This document shows, in pieces, positions 23,601-33,725 of a stretch of DNA of 64,000 bases. The stretch comes from Prosapia bicincta (Eukaryota; Arthropoda; Insecta; Hemiptera; Cercopidae), in the NCBI GenBank assembly GCA_036971475.1, contig JBAIZL010000003.1, forward strand, positions 88,062,542 to 88,126,541, in the 5' to 3' direction. Position numbers and translations under genes: made by a program. Below the pieces are notes generated by a model that saw only the letters and a program-made list of their open reading frames with translations, ran no database searches and was not told the origin of the DNA. The stretch's first letter is position 1. Each line of letters begins with the position of its first letter.

Positions 23601-26600
23601 AGTGAAAAAAATCATTTGCAAAAACTCAGGTGAATTGAGAAGAGCTTATTTCAGTAAAGTAACAAAAAGTTAAATAAATTATTGAATATTTTGTGGGGTC
23701 ATGAAAACTGGACATGGCCATTACCCACTAATACTTGCAAAAGGGTTTCCTAACATGATTTATTACTGGTTATAGCTATGAAGGGGTAAACATGTTGAGT
23801 TGTCTGAAAGTGATTTTACAGTTGAAGAATTTTACGCCTATTGACAATATTCACTCAGCCACTTTAAATAATATGGAAAATTCCCAAAAAGTTACCACAG
23901 AATGTAGTCTTGTCTTCTTTTATACAGATTTTATAATTTTAAAATGTATATGATTTTTTTCATATTTTCTGTTATTTGCTGCTTGTTATAAATATTATTA
24001 GGGTAAGATTATTAATGGCTTGATAAAAGTCATTAAATGAGTCCCGCTGCATACCAGTTACATATCATCGTTCTAACAAAACATTTTTTGAAATTACTCT
24101 CATTAGAATCTCTTGTCAACTATTTTTTACTTTCACAGTAAACTAGAAGACCCAGCATGTTCTAGTTCCCTTCCTTGATTATATTTCCTTTTCTAATCCG
24201 ATATATACCACCAGTTTTGGTCGAGTTCTCAAGTAACCATACAGTTATCATTCCCCTAAAAGCACTAATTAACTAATTTTTAATGTTGTTGGTTGTGTCT
24301 ATTTTGAGCAAAACAATTGGGAAAATGCTTACAAAAAAAAGCAGTGTTCCTTGCTCAACACGTGGAATTTCCACATGAGTAACGATTACTTAAACTGCTA
24401 ATATAGATTTTTCTATCTCACTTGTAACCATCAACTGTTTTATTTACTAACTTACATTCTTAGACAAACCATTTTCTTAAAATGAAAATAGTAAAAGAAC
24501 TTATACAATAGATAACCATGTTTATAGTAGTCATATAAGCAAAAATTACGCTTAATGACACAACTGAACAAAGCCATCCTCATAGGTAAATTTATACATG
24601 TCATGAAACAATAGGACAGAACAAAAGGCAACCTTTTGCTAGGTACCAGTAGCAGATGGCCCCTTCTAATTGCCATGGCCCCTTTTCTCTATTATTATTA
24701 TAAAAACTTTAAACAAATGCCATATTAAAAGCTGTACAAGAAATAATTAAACGGTTCTTTGACAAGCAAAAGGCAACACATGCTTCAAATGCAACATCCT
24801 TCAGAATAAAAAGAGGCATTTTAATGAAGATATAGTCAATGGTCTCTCAACATGAATCATCTTGTGTTGTATTAAGATGTATTTAAATCATAAAACATGT
24901 CTATGTAAAACATCTCCATAAATTTACAATCAGGAAACATGTATTTACATATAAATGGAGGTATTAAAAAAAAACTTTTACAAAACTATGAGAAAATGGA
25001 ATCTTATGAAACAGTTTTAATTATTAATTATAACAAAAGTCTTAGTAGGGTATAAATAAAATGTTTAAATAAATTTTAAATGATAATTTAGGATTTATTT
25101 TTTTTCCAGTTTATAGTACATTTTGGTAAAATTATTTTTACTATAAGGTTTTAAAATTTATATTAACGTAGTTGATAATTTCTTCACTGTAAAGATATAC
25201 CTTTATTATTTTTTAAAATGTTTTTGAGCACTATTTATCAGCTTGTTATGATTTGAAAATTACAAGAACAGAAACTTTCTTGATTAAATCTTTTATTTAA
25301 TACGTTTACCTACTTTTATTTACTAATTTTTATGGTGTACTGTTTAAGGTTTGATGATGTTTTACTTAATGCTCATTCTCAGCTTGAAGCATGTGTTCTT
25401 GTTAAATATCTTTTTCAACTTTGGTAAGTAAATTTTACATCTTGCAATAATTTGTTGTATAATAAAATTGTATACGGGGATTAAAATGTTCTAGACTAAA
25501 ATAAGATCACTAAAATAAAATTATAAAAACCCAGTACGTATAGTTATCTGAAACTCATTTGTTACAATGGAATAAAACAAATTACATCATTAAAATTTTG
25601 CTTCTATTGCATGATATTGGCACTCAGATTAAATATTAAGTAGAGAATGTGTGAGTCTATTTATGACCCTAACATTTTTCTGTGCATTTGGTAGAAATTG
25701 TATAACTACATTTACCACGGAATTGTTTAACAGCTATTTCAGTCACACTGCAGCCATGCCTTAAGTCATTTGTTTCTCTAAATGAGGCCTTCAAAGTCTA
25801 TGCTTACAATTCCACAATGTTTGAAATTTTGATAACTTTCTTTACTTACAATTATACTGCTGAGGAATTCAAAACATTAGGTATATTGTACAATATATTT
25901 GGTCGGAAAAAATATCTTCCTATCACAAATACATTTAAAAAATGTCAACTCAATTTGTAATGTAAAAATATTATGTACTTTATAAGTTAAAAAAATGTTC
26001 TACAAAGACAGTTAGTCATTATCAAACAAAATTTGTAATTATTAATATACTCATCTTCATTTCTGTAATTGAACCACCCACTAGAACATAAGTTAGCAGC
26101 ATTTAGACATTTTTTTAACAGATTATTAGATATGCCATTAAAGAAAAGTAATATAAAGAAGAACTGAATATTAAATTTCAAATTGCAGAGAATAATGGAT
26201 ACAACAAAGAAGCAATAAGAAAGTTATTTAGGAAAATTAGGGCAAGAAGAAATCAAATAAAAGTCCCACAAAGGGAATAGAGAGAATGAAATGGACTAAA
26301 TTTACATATACAGGAAAAGAGGGTTATAAATTTAAAAAAATGTTTTTCAAGAAATATAATATACAAGTTGGAATGAAAACTAACAACACATTAAAGAATA
26401 AATGAAAGTATAATATAGAAAGCTTAAATAAGTTGAGTAAAAACGAAGTTTATAAAATGCAATGTAATTGCAAAGCAACATACATAAGACAAACTGGACA
26501 AAAATTTGAAACCAGATATAAAGAGCATATAAGGTCGTTTAAGTATGAGAAAAATTATTCAAATTATGCTACACATTTGTTTGAAGAGGGCCATACACCG

Positions 26601-28759
26601 CAAGAAATGGAAATACGATGAAAATTTTACATTATGTTAATAAAAAAAAGACGTTTAAATATTTTGGAAAATCTAGAAATTTATAAAGCAAAATAAAAAA
26701 GGAAAATGTAATAAATCAGCAAATAAATACACAGTCAAAAGTTATATTTAAAAGTTTAAAATTATTAAGTAGTTTGATACAAAAAGCAAGAGTAGGCGTG
26801 CAACAATAGAAACTGAGGTCTGGAAGTAGTGTGGGCGTGGCTAACGGTATATAAAGATGAACTTAAAGTTTGGGCGAACAGTTCGATTTAAGTTTTGAAA
26901 ATGGAGTAACTCTGAAACGCGTCAACAGAGGAGAATATTGAATCGTTAGGAATGGCAGAAAACTACTTAAACATATACAAACTTTGTAAATTCATGTAGT
27001 TGTTTTGAATTAATTTTCAAAATTATTTTATTTCCTAAGCTCATGTTATAATACTGGTGTTAAGGATTAAAATGACTATTCACATTGACATGAAACACAA
27101 TTTATGCCAACGCAATTTTGTATTGCTTTGACCTCTCAAATTACATAAACATATTACTCAACCATGTAAATATAGCAATGGAAGAGGGGTAATAGAGAGA
27201 AGCACTAAAGCAAGATGTGTGGAGGAAATAGTTATATACTTGTACTTTGTTCCTTTACAATCTGGGTTCTAAAGTATTTTCTGGAAATACCCTTCAACAT
27301 TACCTAATTTAGAAGTTGAAAGGTTTTTCACACTATATAATACCTACAGATTTAATTAATAGATCCAGAGATATTTTATATAAATGATCATATTATTACA
27401 ATTAATTTATTTTTAAATATTTAAATGTTTAAGTTTCTTTTAAATTCAGTGATTCGAATACTGCTGGTTGAAAACAGGTAAGTACACAACTATGTTTTTT
27501 GAAAAAAGGTAGAGTTAACAATCATTGTTATTATTAATAATTATTATTGCAATTATATTTACAGAGGATACTCAAGATTTATTTTAAAAAATTTAAGTAT
27601 ATAAAAACTATACACACTGTAGATGACCACAGATGAAGCTAATGTAATCTTGTGCAATAAATTACTATGATTGTGGCATATAAAAATCAAACATTTGATT
27701 AAAGGTAAACATGGAATGGATGGTTATGATAAACATGGAATAGATAGTATCACAAATAAGTTTAAGTTAAACAAATAAAACTCCTACAGTCTAAGGAATG
27801 GCAAAAATCAATCTAGGCCATAAGGTCTTTCCTTATGACATATCCAGCCTGTGTAAATATAGAAATAATAAAGAATAGATGAAATAAATACGATTATGAA
27901 ATGGATACGAAACCATACTCAAATGCTTGATTCTTTTTGCAGTTTCTATCTGAGTTTTGTAGAGTGTCTTGAATCAGAATGTCAATGTTATTTTTTTTTA
28001 CAAATAGCTCCAGCACAAGACATTCATTTGTTCATTTATCACATAGATGCTTCTGCGACACTATAACCTACTGGCCAAGCGATGCACCTTAATCACATTA
28101 ACACAATCATCTTAAACAGTTTACCTTTTCTGGGGATGAGCCTTTTTGCTGTCAAGAATTCCATGAGAGAACTTTACTTAAATCATTATGACCAACTGTC
28201 TCCACAATGTTCCTTTCTGTACAGTGTGACAAAACTGCCCAATTTTCCCCTTATATCAGAGCTGCCAACTGCTGGAAGCATCATTTATTTAACCCTTGTA
28301 TTTTGACTGGCTCAAAAATGGTAAATTATTTTTATGTTTTATTTATCTGGTTTCATGAAATGTATACTTTAAAGGAACATCTCCTCAATATCCAAGTAAC
28401 TGTTCTATATTGTTTTTCAGTTTGCTATTAACATGATTCCAAAGAGCTCAAAATGAAAGATTTGTCATTAACAAAACATTAAATCTTAAACAATTAAATA
28501 CAAATTTTTTGTCTGATAAATTTATTTGTAAATGTATTAATTGTTTGTTTTCAATGAAGAAATCAATATGATGAAATACATGTGTAAGATATTTATTTTG
28601 TATTTTAGTAACACTACCAGCAAGGCACTGAAAACTCTCAATATAAAATACCAAAGTCAAGATGTAGGAGAACAAAGATTGCTTTTATTTCATAGAGCAA
28701 GGCAAGTACTCTACAGAGGCATGAAGATTCTAGGATTACAACCTTTAGATAAAATGTAG
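8575..28759 (+). CDS. RARS2: Mitochondrial arginyl-tRNA synthetase (eight coding exons, whole gene)
   Basis: Joining 8575-8610, 10308-10672, 11872-12373, 16313-16646, 19819-19940, 22518-22666, 25349-25423 and 28609-28759 gives an uninterrupted 577-aa protein. All introns are GT-AG with matching phases. Human RARS2 has 578 aa. The enzyme charges mitochondrial tRNA-Arg with arginine, using ATP, in the matrix. Visible features are: a basic N-terminus; the class I HIGH motif as HVGH at 143-146; GDWGTQFG at 174-181; SLYLTRDIAAAIDR in the catalytic core (about 321-333); a KMSK-type loop as GMSTRK at 382-387; the start of the DALR anticodon-binding domain around QYTH (463-466); and the terminal methionine typical of eukaryotic ArgRS. 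The gene spans 20 kb because its introns are full of transposons. It converges on mRpS9. Confidence 0.96.
8740..9060. repeat. Helitron-family fragment in RARS2 intron 1
   Basis: The order of blocks TTTGCGAATTACTA, TTTTTGAGGCACGAGC and CTGATGACTTTTAGCATGGG, followed by an ACATGGCTAAAAG...AAATAAATACC tail, matches the copy at 18775-19045 and the right arm of the 58-61 kb Helitron. It is diverged, has no ends and no coding content. Confidence 0.65.
9120..9165. repeat. MITE family A terminal fragment
   Basis: TTGATTCTATCTTCATTTGA followed by GCTATTAATTAAC is a diverged copy of the family A end TTGATTCCATCTTCGCGTGA / GCTACTAGTAATC. Confidence 0.5.
9425..9696. mobile_element. Palindromic MITE in RARS2 intron 1
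   Basis: The left arm (ATGTTAGTTTTAGATGTATG, GAGATGTTTT, ATAATGTCGTCAAC) is repeated inverted on the right (GTTGACGACATTAT, AAAACATCTC, CCAAAATTAACAT). The arms are about 120 bp and imperfect, with a short loop near 9560. Open frames on both strands here are only consequences of the palindrome. Confidence 0.8.
9697..10307. other. RARS2 intron 1, remainder
   Basis: AT-rich intron sequence. No exon, repeat array or transposon coding remnant was recognised. Confidence 0.6.
10308..10672 (+). CDS. RARS2: RARS2 coding exon 2
   Basis: The acceptor is TTTGTTACAG and the donor is GTATGT. The exon encodes residues 13-133 plus two bases of codon 134, the N-terminal tRNA-interacting region of ArgRS. 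It ends in KVVIDFS (the serine is split), which matches the strand just before the catalytic domain. Confidence 0.93.
10673..11871. other. RARS2 intron 2
   Basis: This 1.2 kb intron lacks recognisable repeats. An ORF at 11168-11380 (minus) is not similar to anything I recognise. Confidence 0.7.
11872..12373 (+). CDS. RARS2: RARS2 coding exon 3 (HIGH motif)
   Basis: The acceptor is TGTTTTTTCAG and the donor is GTATAT. The exon encodes [20 protein letters not shown], the class I signature that binds ATP, then GDWGTQFG and the helical insertion up to NDNGRQ. It ends in phase 0. Confidence 0.97.
12374..13256. other. RARS2 intron 3, left part
   Basis: The segment 12745-12800 (ATGCAACATTTCGG and TTTCAAGCCTGAAAAC) resembles the ends of retroelements seen elsewhere in the window. 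A 99-codon minus frame at 12820-13119 is unrecognised and probably spurious. Confidence 0.4.
13257..13537. mobile_element. MITE with inverted arms of about 110 bp
   Basis: The left arm contains TGAATACTTTAGAACTTACT, ATTTATGAAGCTAGCCTCTA and GTCACACAAGGTAAAAG. The right arm repeats them inverted (CTTTTACCTTGTGTGAC, TAGCTTCATAAAT, AAAGTATTCA). The central about 40 bp (CAGTGGGGCTGGGTTTAGC) is unique. A short copy of CCTTGTGTGACAG also appears at 17312. Confidence 0.8.
13538..14500. other. RARS2 intron 3, no feature recognised
   Basis: AT-rich DNA with no exon or repeat structure that I can support. Confidence 0.55.
14522..15250. mobile_element. Long palindromic element, about 730 bp, GC-rich arms
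   Basis: Positions 14615-14862 and 14891-15138 are inverted copies, 248 bp each, differing at only a few sites and separated by 28 bp. Outside them a short unmatched stretch is followed by further inverted matches: CAAATTAATCATTTATTGAC with CATGCACGTTTCAATGACAA on the left against TTGTCATTGAAATGCGTATG and GTCAATAAATGATTAACG on the right. The arms include the very GC-rich CGGCGGCCGGCCGCCCGCGC, unlike any surrounding DNA. No ORF is present. It looks like a foldback transposon or a recent inverted duplication in RARS2 intron 3. Confidence 0.9.
15251..16312. other. RARS2 intron 3, right part
   Basis: No gene recognised. The segment 15710-15915 (GCGCATCTGG, GCCTGATAAAGGG) has a composition unlike its flanks and may be an old repeat. 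Confidence 0.45.
16313..16646 (+). CDS. RARS2: RARS2 coding exon 4 (KMSK-type loop)
   Basis: The acceptor is TTTTCCAG and the donor is GTACGT. It begins IVKLDSGRSATLLKSDGSS and covers LYLTRDIAAAIDR and the catalytic loop VQGMSTRKG (residues 380-388). The canonical lysine-methionine of KMSK is replaced by GM, as is common in ArgRS. The last base starts a threonine codon completed by exon 5. Confidence 0.97.
16768..17041. mobile_element. MITE family A, near-perfect hairpin copy
   Basis: About 116 bp on the left (16807-16923) and right (16926-17041) are reverse complements around a 2-nt loop (CA at 16924-16925). The only difference seen is one base in an A-run. The arm carries CTATAGTAGCACTTACTT, GGACGGCCGTTTCGGGAGAT and GTCAACTCAGACCGTAACT. 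One outer flank (16768-16806) is the family terminus TTGATTCCATCTTCGCGTGA. Compared with the copy at 1600-1985, the central unique segment is missing. Confidence 0.92.
17456..18180 (-). pseudogene. Tigger/pogo remnant: terminus plus degenerate transposase C-terminus
   Basis: CAGTAGAGAGTCGATTATTC followed by AACTAATTGGGACCGGAGGG is the terminal inverted repeat type of Tigger/pogo elements. Reading inward on the minus strand, with stops and frame changes, gives ENQVSHEDVMKVLDAAMS and HVIETNVRLAA, matching the C-terminal region of Tigger/jerky-type transposases. It lies in RARS2 intron 4. Confidence 0.6.
18540..18690. repeat. Degenerate tandem motif (GATGTAG-TTTTG-AAC)
   Basis: The pattern GATGTAG(G/T)(T/C)NGTTTTGAAATTAAC recurs three or four times in 18540-18690 with about 45-50 bp spacing. 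Weaker copies occur at 19440-19640 (GATATAGTTCGTTTTGAG, GATGTGGTTGATTTTGAAAT). It is a degenerate repeat in intron 4. Confidence 0.5.
18775..19045. repeat. Helitron-family fragment in RARS2 intron 4
   Basis: The blocks TTTGCGAATTACTA, TTTAGAGTGTGAGCAGAAG and GATGACTTTCTGCATCACCT, followed by GGGAAATAAATACTGAA, match the copy at 8740-9060 in the same order and orientation. Confidence 0.65.
19819..19940 (+). CDS. RARS2: RARS2 coding exon 5
   Basis: The acceptor is TTTGTTGCAG and the donor is GTATTT. The exon encodes 40 codons containing ILGISAVVVNELKQRRLKDY, a conserved helix linking the catalytic and anticodon-binding domains, and ends NWNIALQ in phase 0. Confidence 0.93.
20910..21115. repeat. 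50-bp tandem repeat, four copies
   Basis: Each unit runs TATGTATAGGAAATGGGTCA followed by GGCTTCCAAGAAATGTTTAT and about 10 further bases. Two adjacent units measure exactly 50 bp. Copies alternate between AAATTAATCGGGCTTCC and AAATGGGTCAGGCTTCC versions, which suggests a 100-bp higher-order duplication. The repeat is in RARS2 intron 5. Confidence 0.85.
21130..21269. mobile_element. Tigger/pogo right terminus fragment
   Basis: GTTCTTGGTCCCATCTACC and TTGAGACTCTACTG followed by TA (to 21269) form an inverted-repeat end of the Tigger/pogo type, facing the end at 17456. Because ancestral RARS2 exon 5 lies between them, the two ends cannot be one simple insertion. Confidence 0.55.
21734..22394 (+). 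mobile_element. Tigger/pogo deletion derivative, 659 bp
   Basis: The left end is CAGTAGAACTCCAATTATCT. The right end (reverse complement) is CAGTAGAACTTCAATTGTTC, followed by TA. The left TA is mutated to AA. Inside, at about 22040-22125 (plus, one frameshift), the stretch LQLAEIYGVGQTISDIERSK matches the N-terminal CENP-B-type helix-turn-helix of Tigger transposases. The catalytic domain is deleted. The element is in RARS2 intron 5. Confidence 0.78.
22518..22666 (+). CDS. RARS2: RARS2 coding exon 6
   Basis: The acceptor is TTTTTATTCAG and the donor is GTAACG. It begins TDGDTGIKLQYTHCRL, the conserved entry into the DALR anticodon-binding domain, and ends ALMLIQEIA with a split arginine codon. 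Confidence 0.95.
22667..25348. other. RARS2 intron 6
   Basis: A 2.7 kb intron with no recognised repeat or ORF. A 74-codon minus frame at 24452-24676 shows no similarity that I recognise. Confidence 0.6.
25349..25423 (+). CDS. RARS2: RARS2 coding exon 7
   Basis: This 75-nt exon encodes FDDVLLNAHSQLEACVLVKY and LFQL between a weak acceptor (CTGTTTAAG) and a strong GTAAGT donor. Phases match both neighbours, and FDDVL fits the family helix of the DALR domain. Confidence 0.92.
26000..26990 (+). mobile_element. Penelope-like element remnant with GIY-YIG endonuclease
   Basis: The frame at 26433-26621 reads EVYKMQCNCKATYIRQTGQK followed by FETRYKEHIRSF, the GIY-YIG endonuclease of a Penelope-like element. 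The first glycine of YIGQTG is arginine, which would impair the nuclease. The reverse transcriptase is absent. The 3' end (about 26880-26975) contains GAAACGCGTCAACAGAGGAG and TTAGGAATGGCAGAAAACTA, the sequence that forms the inverted repeat at 35790-35995. The left edge (26030-26070) is an inverted copy of sequence following that repeat. The remnant is in RARS2 intron 7. Confidence 0.78.
26991..28608. other. RARS2 intron 7, right part
   Basis: AT-rich intron. Overlapping plus-strand frames at 28082-28431 are not similar to any family that I recognise. Confidence 0.5.
28609..28759 (+). CDS. RARS2: RARS2 coding exon 8 (terminal)
   Basis: The acceptor is TTTTGTATTTTAG. The exon encodes the end of the anticodon-binding domain (KALKTLNIKY, QRLLLFHRARQVLYRGMKIL) and finishes LQPLDKM before TAG. 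AATAAA at 28794-28799 is the likely polyadenylation signal, only 35 bp downstream. Confidence 0.96.
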
Positions 28760-29442
28760 AATTATTATTATTATATTGTAATTTATAAAAGCTAATAAAT
28801 TATTTAAAAAATTAAAAGAAACATGTTATTTACTAATCATTATAATTAATTATATGGACTCTCACAGAAACTTAATTAAGTCAACTGATTTGACATGAAA
28901 AAAACTCAAACCTTTCCTTGTTGGAGAATGTAAATAAATAGACTAATTCTTAAAAAAACCAAGTATCTACAATAAAAAAAGGTATTTCAAATCAGCAGTT
29001 AACAGTTTTTATTCTTGGAACTACTTCAAGACTTCCCTACGATAAATCTATCCATTGGATAAAAATCTATGTTATTCTTTCACTTATGATGGGAACTTAA
29101 GTGAAATAAATTACAAGAACAGGCATTATTTGTTTTTTTTTAATATTCAAACCTGCATTTTTTAATGTTTTGTTTGATGATATATTTTATCGTACTAGTA
29201 TAGTAACTAAACAGCATCATCATCTAAAGAATCAATTGTCTGATCAATTCTATCCTGTATATTTCAAAAGGTTTTACCTTTTATATTATCAATGGTTTTA
29301 CTAGGCCTTAGCCATGAACCTCGGATAAAACCAAAAACAAATATTATACACAACTTATTCACTTTATGTTGGAAGTAAATAAAATGCAATGCTATGGTAT
29401 GAAATATATATTACAAGATTCCTAAATTTGTCAAGTGATAAA
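28760..29442. other. Convergent RARS2/mRpS9 3' intergenic interval
   Basis: The two genes are tail to tail with 683 bp between stop codons. The RARS2 AATAAA is at 28794-28799. The rest should contain the mRpS9 3' UTR and terminator, but no clear minus-strand AATAAA was fixed. Confidence 0.6.
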
Positions 29443-29534
29443 TTATCTCTTTTTCCAAGTAAACTTCTTTCTGGCTCTTGCTTGTCCAGGCTTCTTTCTT
29501 TCTTTACGTTTGCGATCTCGTGTTAACAATCCCG
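29443..29534 (-). CDS. mRpS9: mRpS9 terminal exon
   Basis: The acceptor is ACATGTTTCAG. It completes the split alanine and reads [20 protein letters not shown] then RKKFTWKKR and TAA. The lysine/arginine-rich tail is the uS9 C-terminus. Confidence 0.96.
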
Positions 29535-32500
29535 CTGAAACATGTTATGAAACTCAGTTATAAATAAGATAAAAGAAATACATATAGTAATAATTTATGA
29601 ATATAAAAGCTTTGTTTAATCTATTAAATATACTGCAAAAATAAGTCTATATTTAAATGACCAAATAAATCTCAACTCATCTTAATCAATCGAAGCCTGA
29701 ATAAAAAAAGAACATTTAGTAAATATCAACAATATTTTGTTTATGAAACGATGGTCATTTGAAGTACGTATATAATCAATTTGTGCTTCCAGCTATTTTT
29801 GAACTTAATTATAAACAATGTTTGCAATGATGTTTGTGTTTATTGAATTGGAAACAATTCAATGTTAGAAAATAGAAAACAATGAAATACTGTTATGAGT
29901 GTTTCAGGCACTTTGAGAATGTTTAAATTTAGACTACAGACAAATCCGGTATTAATTGTGAGGATTTTACCCATTTGTAAAATAAGAGATATATTTGTAA
30001 CATTTTAAAACTTTCTTGTTAAAATTATTATATAAATAAATAGAAACACAATTGCGTACAATCAGCAAGAAATTTTTGAATAATAATACTGAGATAATAT
30101 AATGTAATACAACTCTTTGTGCAGATTGCTAGAAACACTAAACAGTACCATTATCAAAAATTTTCATTAAACATCCAAAGATATTGAGCAGTTACACTAA
30201 ATTTAACACTATAGCACATGTGCTTGAGTAAATGGTTGCAGGTCTAGTCCTGGCCAGAGAGGCAGTCCCATCGTGTAGCATTTTAATGGGAGACTGTAAC
30301 TTATCTAGACATCTAATGTTTTAAATTATTTATGCGCAAATAAGATAATATCTTGTATTAGCAGTAAAGGCAGACTTGATATATTCATAATTTTATATCA
30401 GCAGAATTTTAGTATAATTAGACAACCTATTTATCAAATTTGGAATTTAATAAATAAGATGTTTTTGAAAATAAAAAGTATACTTAAATTATAGTGTAAT
30501 TATTCTCCTCGAATTAGGTATAATTATTTTTCGTTTTCTATCTATGTTTAGAATTATCCACAAGATCTAGTTTCTGCCAGGATTTAGGCAAGTATTCCGA
30601 TTCAAATTAGTTCATGTTAAATTTTTGGCGCATTTCTAGTTATTTATTTTTTAAAAATAACTTAGAAAAAAATTGAAACCACTGCAAAAGTAATTAACTG
30701 GTTTACCTGTATGTATCACTTGGTATTGGTGGATTCTAGAGTTCTAAACACAAATAATTCAAAGTAAAACTAATTACAATAAATTAAAATTATTTACAAA
30801 AGCATTAACACACAGCCAAGATTTTATTTGTACTTATGGTTTAAGTTCAATTAGGGAACAATTCTAGGAACAACAAAGATAAGAAACAAAATATGTTAAT
30901 AACAGTCCAATACCATTAGCATATTAAAAGTAAAATTTTTGTGTGTGCTTTCTAACAAACAATCATAAACTGATGAGCTAAATTGTAAAATGGATATGGT
31001 ATAAATCAGATAGAATTATATTAAGGATATGAATCTCCCATTGTACTAAGGACAGGTGAGAACTTTTAAGGCCTGAACAGGTCTACATTGGACCTGATCA
31101 CCACTGCAGTTATAAAAAGCCATCATCTATCTGTCAGCCCCATATTGTGAGAATATTGAATTCTTAAAATCATGTGTTTTTATGTTGTAAGTGAATCTTT
31201 ACAAATCAAAAACTTTTATTATTCTTTAGACAAAATTTTAAAAAATCAATACACTACGATATCCTCATAGCAGTCAGAAAAAATATACCTACTGTATTCA
31301 GAAATCATTTTTTTTTTAATTAAATTTGTTTCATAAATAAAATACATTGTTTTCTAACTAAAGCAAAAATTTATCCACATAACCAAAAAAAGAGCAGTAG
31401 ACCATTGTTAAAAAGTATCGACCATTGAGCAACAGTATAGTTTCAAAAGTTTGTGATTACTCAATTGTCAAATTTAGTTTTGAATAATAAACAATAACAT
31501 TTTCTTTAAAAAATAACTGATTTTTTTTTCTATTCATACATTATTATCTAAATATTTTATATTAAAAAAGGTTTATAAATTCTTTAAAATATTTTATAAA
31601 TAATATTATAAACTACTTGGACTGATAATAGACACAAGAATAAATTGTGTAATATTTTGGTAATGATACAGCAGGGAATATATAGATTCTATAAAACAAA
31701 TTATAATGTTAATTTGTACTTTATAACAAATAAAGGAAACATTACCAACATATTTTAAAGAGATTTGGACATAAATAGAGCATGCTAAATGAATGAATAA
31801 AATGTAAATGAAAAATATGTAGTACTTATCTGTGAAAGTATATGACCCAAAGGAACTATTAATAACAGACTTTAGTTTATAAAGACTTTATTAAAAATTC
31901 TTTCATATAAAATCAGGTACTAAGATAAATAATTTGAAAGAAGAGTCAATTTAAAAAAAAGAACTCGAGTCTTTAAAAATTTGGGAGTGGTGAAAAACTC
32001 ATTTTACAATGAAAAACTGTTAATGATAAATTTATTATAATTATATGGAATTCTTCGGATATATAGTTTCAATAATATATTTAAAATTTGTTTTCACGGA
32101 AAATTTTGTTTTAAAGTAAAAAAAAAACATTCATATATTTGAAAGGTAAAGTCTCATGAGCATGTTTAATCGAAAGATTCTACATTAAAAGTTAACTAAC
32201 ATTTAGATTAATGTAAAATTTTTGAAATGTTGAAGAATGTTTTTAGGAGAACTGGCCAAAACAAAACAAATGACAAGGTTAGGCAGAATAGACCTGTAAA
32301 CATACAAAAATAGATTATCAGACTTTGGCAAACTTTATTTTGACTTGAAGAAGCTATCCTTGTTGAATATTTAGTAGGATAAATACTATAGTGAACATAA
32401 AACACTGGTGACTAATGAATTTCCCAAAAATAACATTGTGGCTCTTACAAGAACTTACAAAATATTACTACAATACCAGATATTCAATAATTAAAACTTG

Positions 32501-33725
32501 AAATGTTCCTGTTTGAGTAAAGAGTAAAAATTAGAGATATGACATTTAAATTTAGCGAACAATAAATAGCAGCTTCGCCCTAGTATGATAAAAGTAACTG
32601 TAATCTTTCAGTAATTGAAATAAAAACATACATGAATAAGAAGAAAAATCTCAATTTCTTTTCCAGTAGAGATATGTTATTACTAATGGTACAAAAATAT
32701 TTTGTGATAAATCTGTGTCATCGTATCTGAGATAAGCCATTTTTTCTTTGTACCAATTCTTAAAATTAATTTGTAATATAACATATTCCCAACACTATTA
32801 GAGCAATAAAAAGCCATATAATAAAGTTATTACTAAAAATTAGTTTACTTGTTTTATAAATGTGTGACAATTCCAAATGGAAACGACGTCGTTTAAGATA
32901 TGTTGTTTTTGTTGTGTGTTGTTTAAATATTCCAAATTGTTCTGAATTAGTTTTTTACTATGTGGAGAATATTCAAATTAGTATGAATGTTTGTGTATGT
33001 GCGTTGTGTAACTGGATTTTGGACTTATGTTTTTGTCGTTGATGTGTTCTTTCAATCTTGTGTTAAATGACCTACCAGTTTGGCCAATGTAGAAGCTGGA
33101 GCAGTTGCTGTTATTTTGTATATACCGGATAGATTGGATTTGTCTGTTTAAATACAAAATCATAAAAAAACATATATCCAAAATAAAGCAACGCAACTCA
33201 TAAACAATAATTTCATTATTTTGTTGGTAGTAGCGTATAAGAGTTTTAACACTACTAGTGGGAATGGCCAAGGCCAAATATAAATATGTGTTTAACCTTG
33301 CTGTCATTTTAGTTATAGCTTAAATATTGTAACTGCTAATAATGTTACAACTACAAATAAATTTATAGTTTAGAAATTGTGTAGTTATACTCAATGATGG
33401 TGATGAATGTCATTGATATAGATTTTAAACAATAAATTATAAATGATATGAAGAAAAGAGTGTGTTTAATGTGTTTAAAACATAACCTTCATAAAGAGTT
33501 TGAGGTTATACAAAATTTTAGTAACACTATTATTCAAGAATCAACTTCTAGTACAAAATTACCTAATCTCATTTTTTCCATCATTTCTTGATCCACAAAA
33601 CTTCTTAAAGCCCATGATATGCCAAATCTTATGGCGCCTGCTTGTCCTGAGAAACCACCACCTGATACAGTAGCTTCGACGTCTACTTTATTTAGTTTAT
33701 CAGTGAAGAGTAGTGGAAACAATAT
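29443..33725 (-). CDS. mRpS9: Mitochondrial ribosomal protein S9 (uS9m), C-terminal two exons
   Basis: Exons 33725-33563 and 29534-29443 join across a 4.0 kb intron to read [40 protein letters not shown] and [19 protein letters not shown] before the stop. These are the uS9 core (the GGG-SGQA-AIR motif, which contacts small-subunit rRNA) and the basic C-terminal tail that reaches the decoding region. The mitochondrial form is indicated by FPL.FTD upstream and FTWKKR at the end. The protein belongs to the small subunit of the mitoribosome. Only about 83 C-terminal residues are present. The rest of the family's roughly 400-residue protein should lie in upstream exons at higher coordinates, which I could not identify. 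Confidence 0.93.
29535..32834. other. mRpS9 intron DNA without recognised features
   Basis: AT-rich intron. A motif at about 30215-30265 (TGGTTGCAGGTCTAGTCCTG) is weakly reminiscent of a tRNA-type promoter box but is not a tRNA. Confidence 0.5.
32835..33170 (-). mobile_element. Penelope-like element fragment (GIY-YIG)
   Basis: The minus frame reads [20 protein letters not shown] then [14 protein letters not shown], an intact-looking GIY-YIG core (FYIGQTGR with downstream R and EH). No reverse transcriptase is attached. The upstream part of the same open frame (33171-33307) is unrelated AT-rich sequence starting [19 protein letters not shown]. The fragment is in the mRpS9 intron, on the sense strand of that gene. 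Confidence 0.75.
33563..33725 (-). CDS. mRpS9: mRpS9 penultimate exon
   Basis: The acceptor is GATCGTTTCAG and the donor is GTAATT. It encodes 54 codons from ILFPLLFTD to EKMRL and the first base of an alanine codon. It contains the family-defining [18 protein letters not shown]. Confidence 0.95.

Noticed and set aside
33171..33307. Possible 5' exon of mRpS9 ([19 protein letters not shown])
   Set aside because: It lies downstream of the penultimate exon in gene orientation, so it cannot precede it, and it resembles no ribosomal protein sequence.
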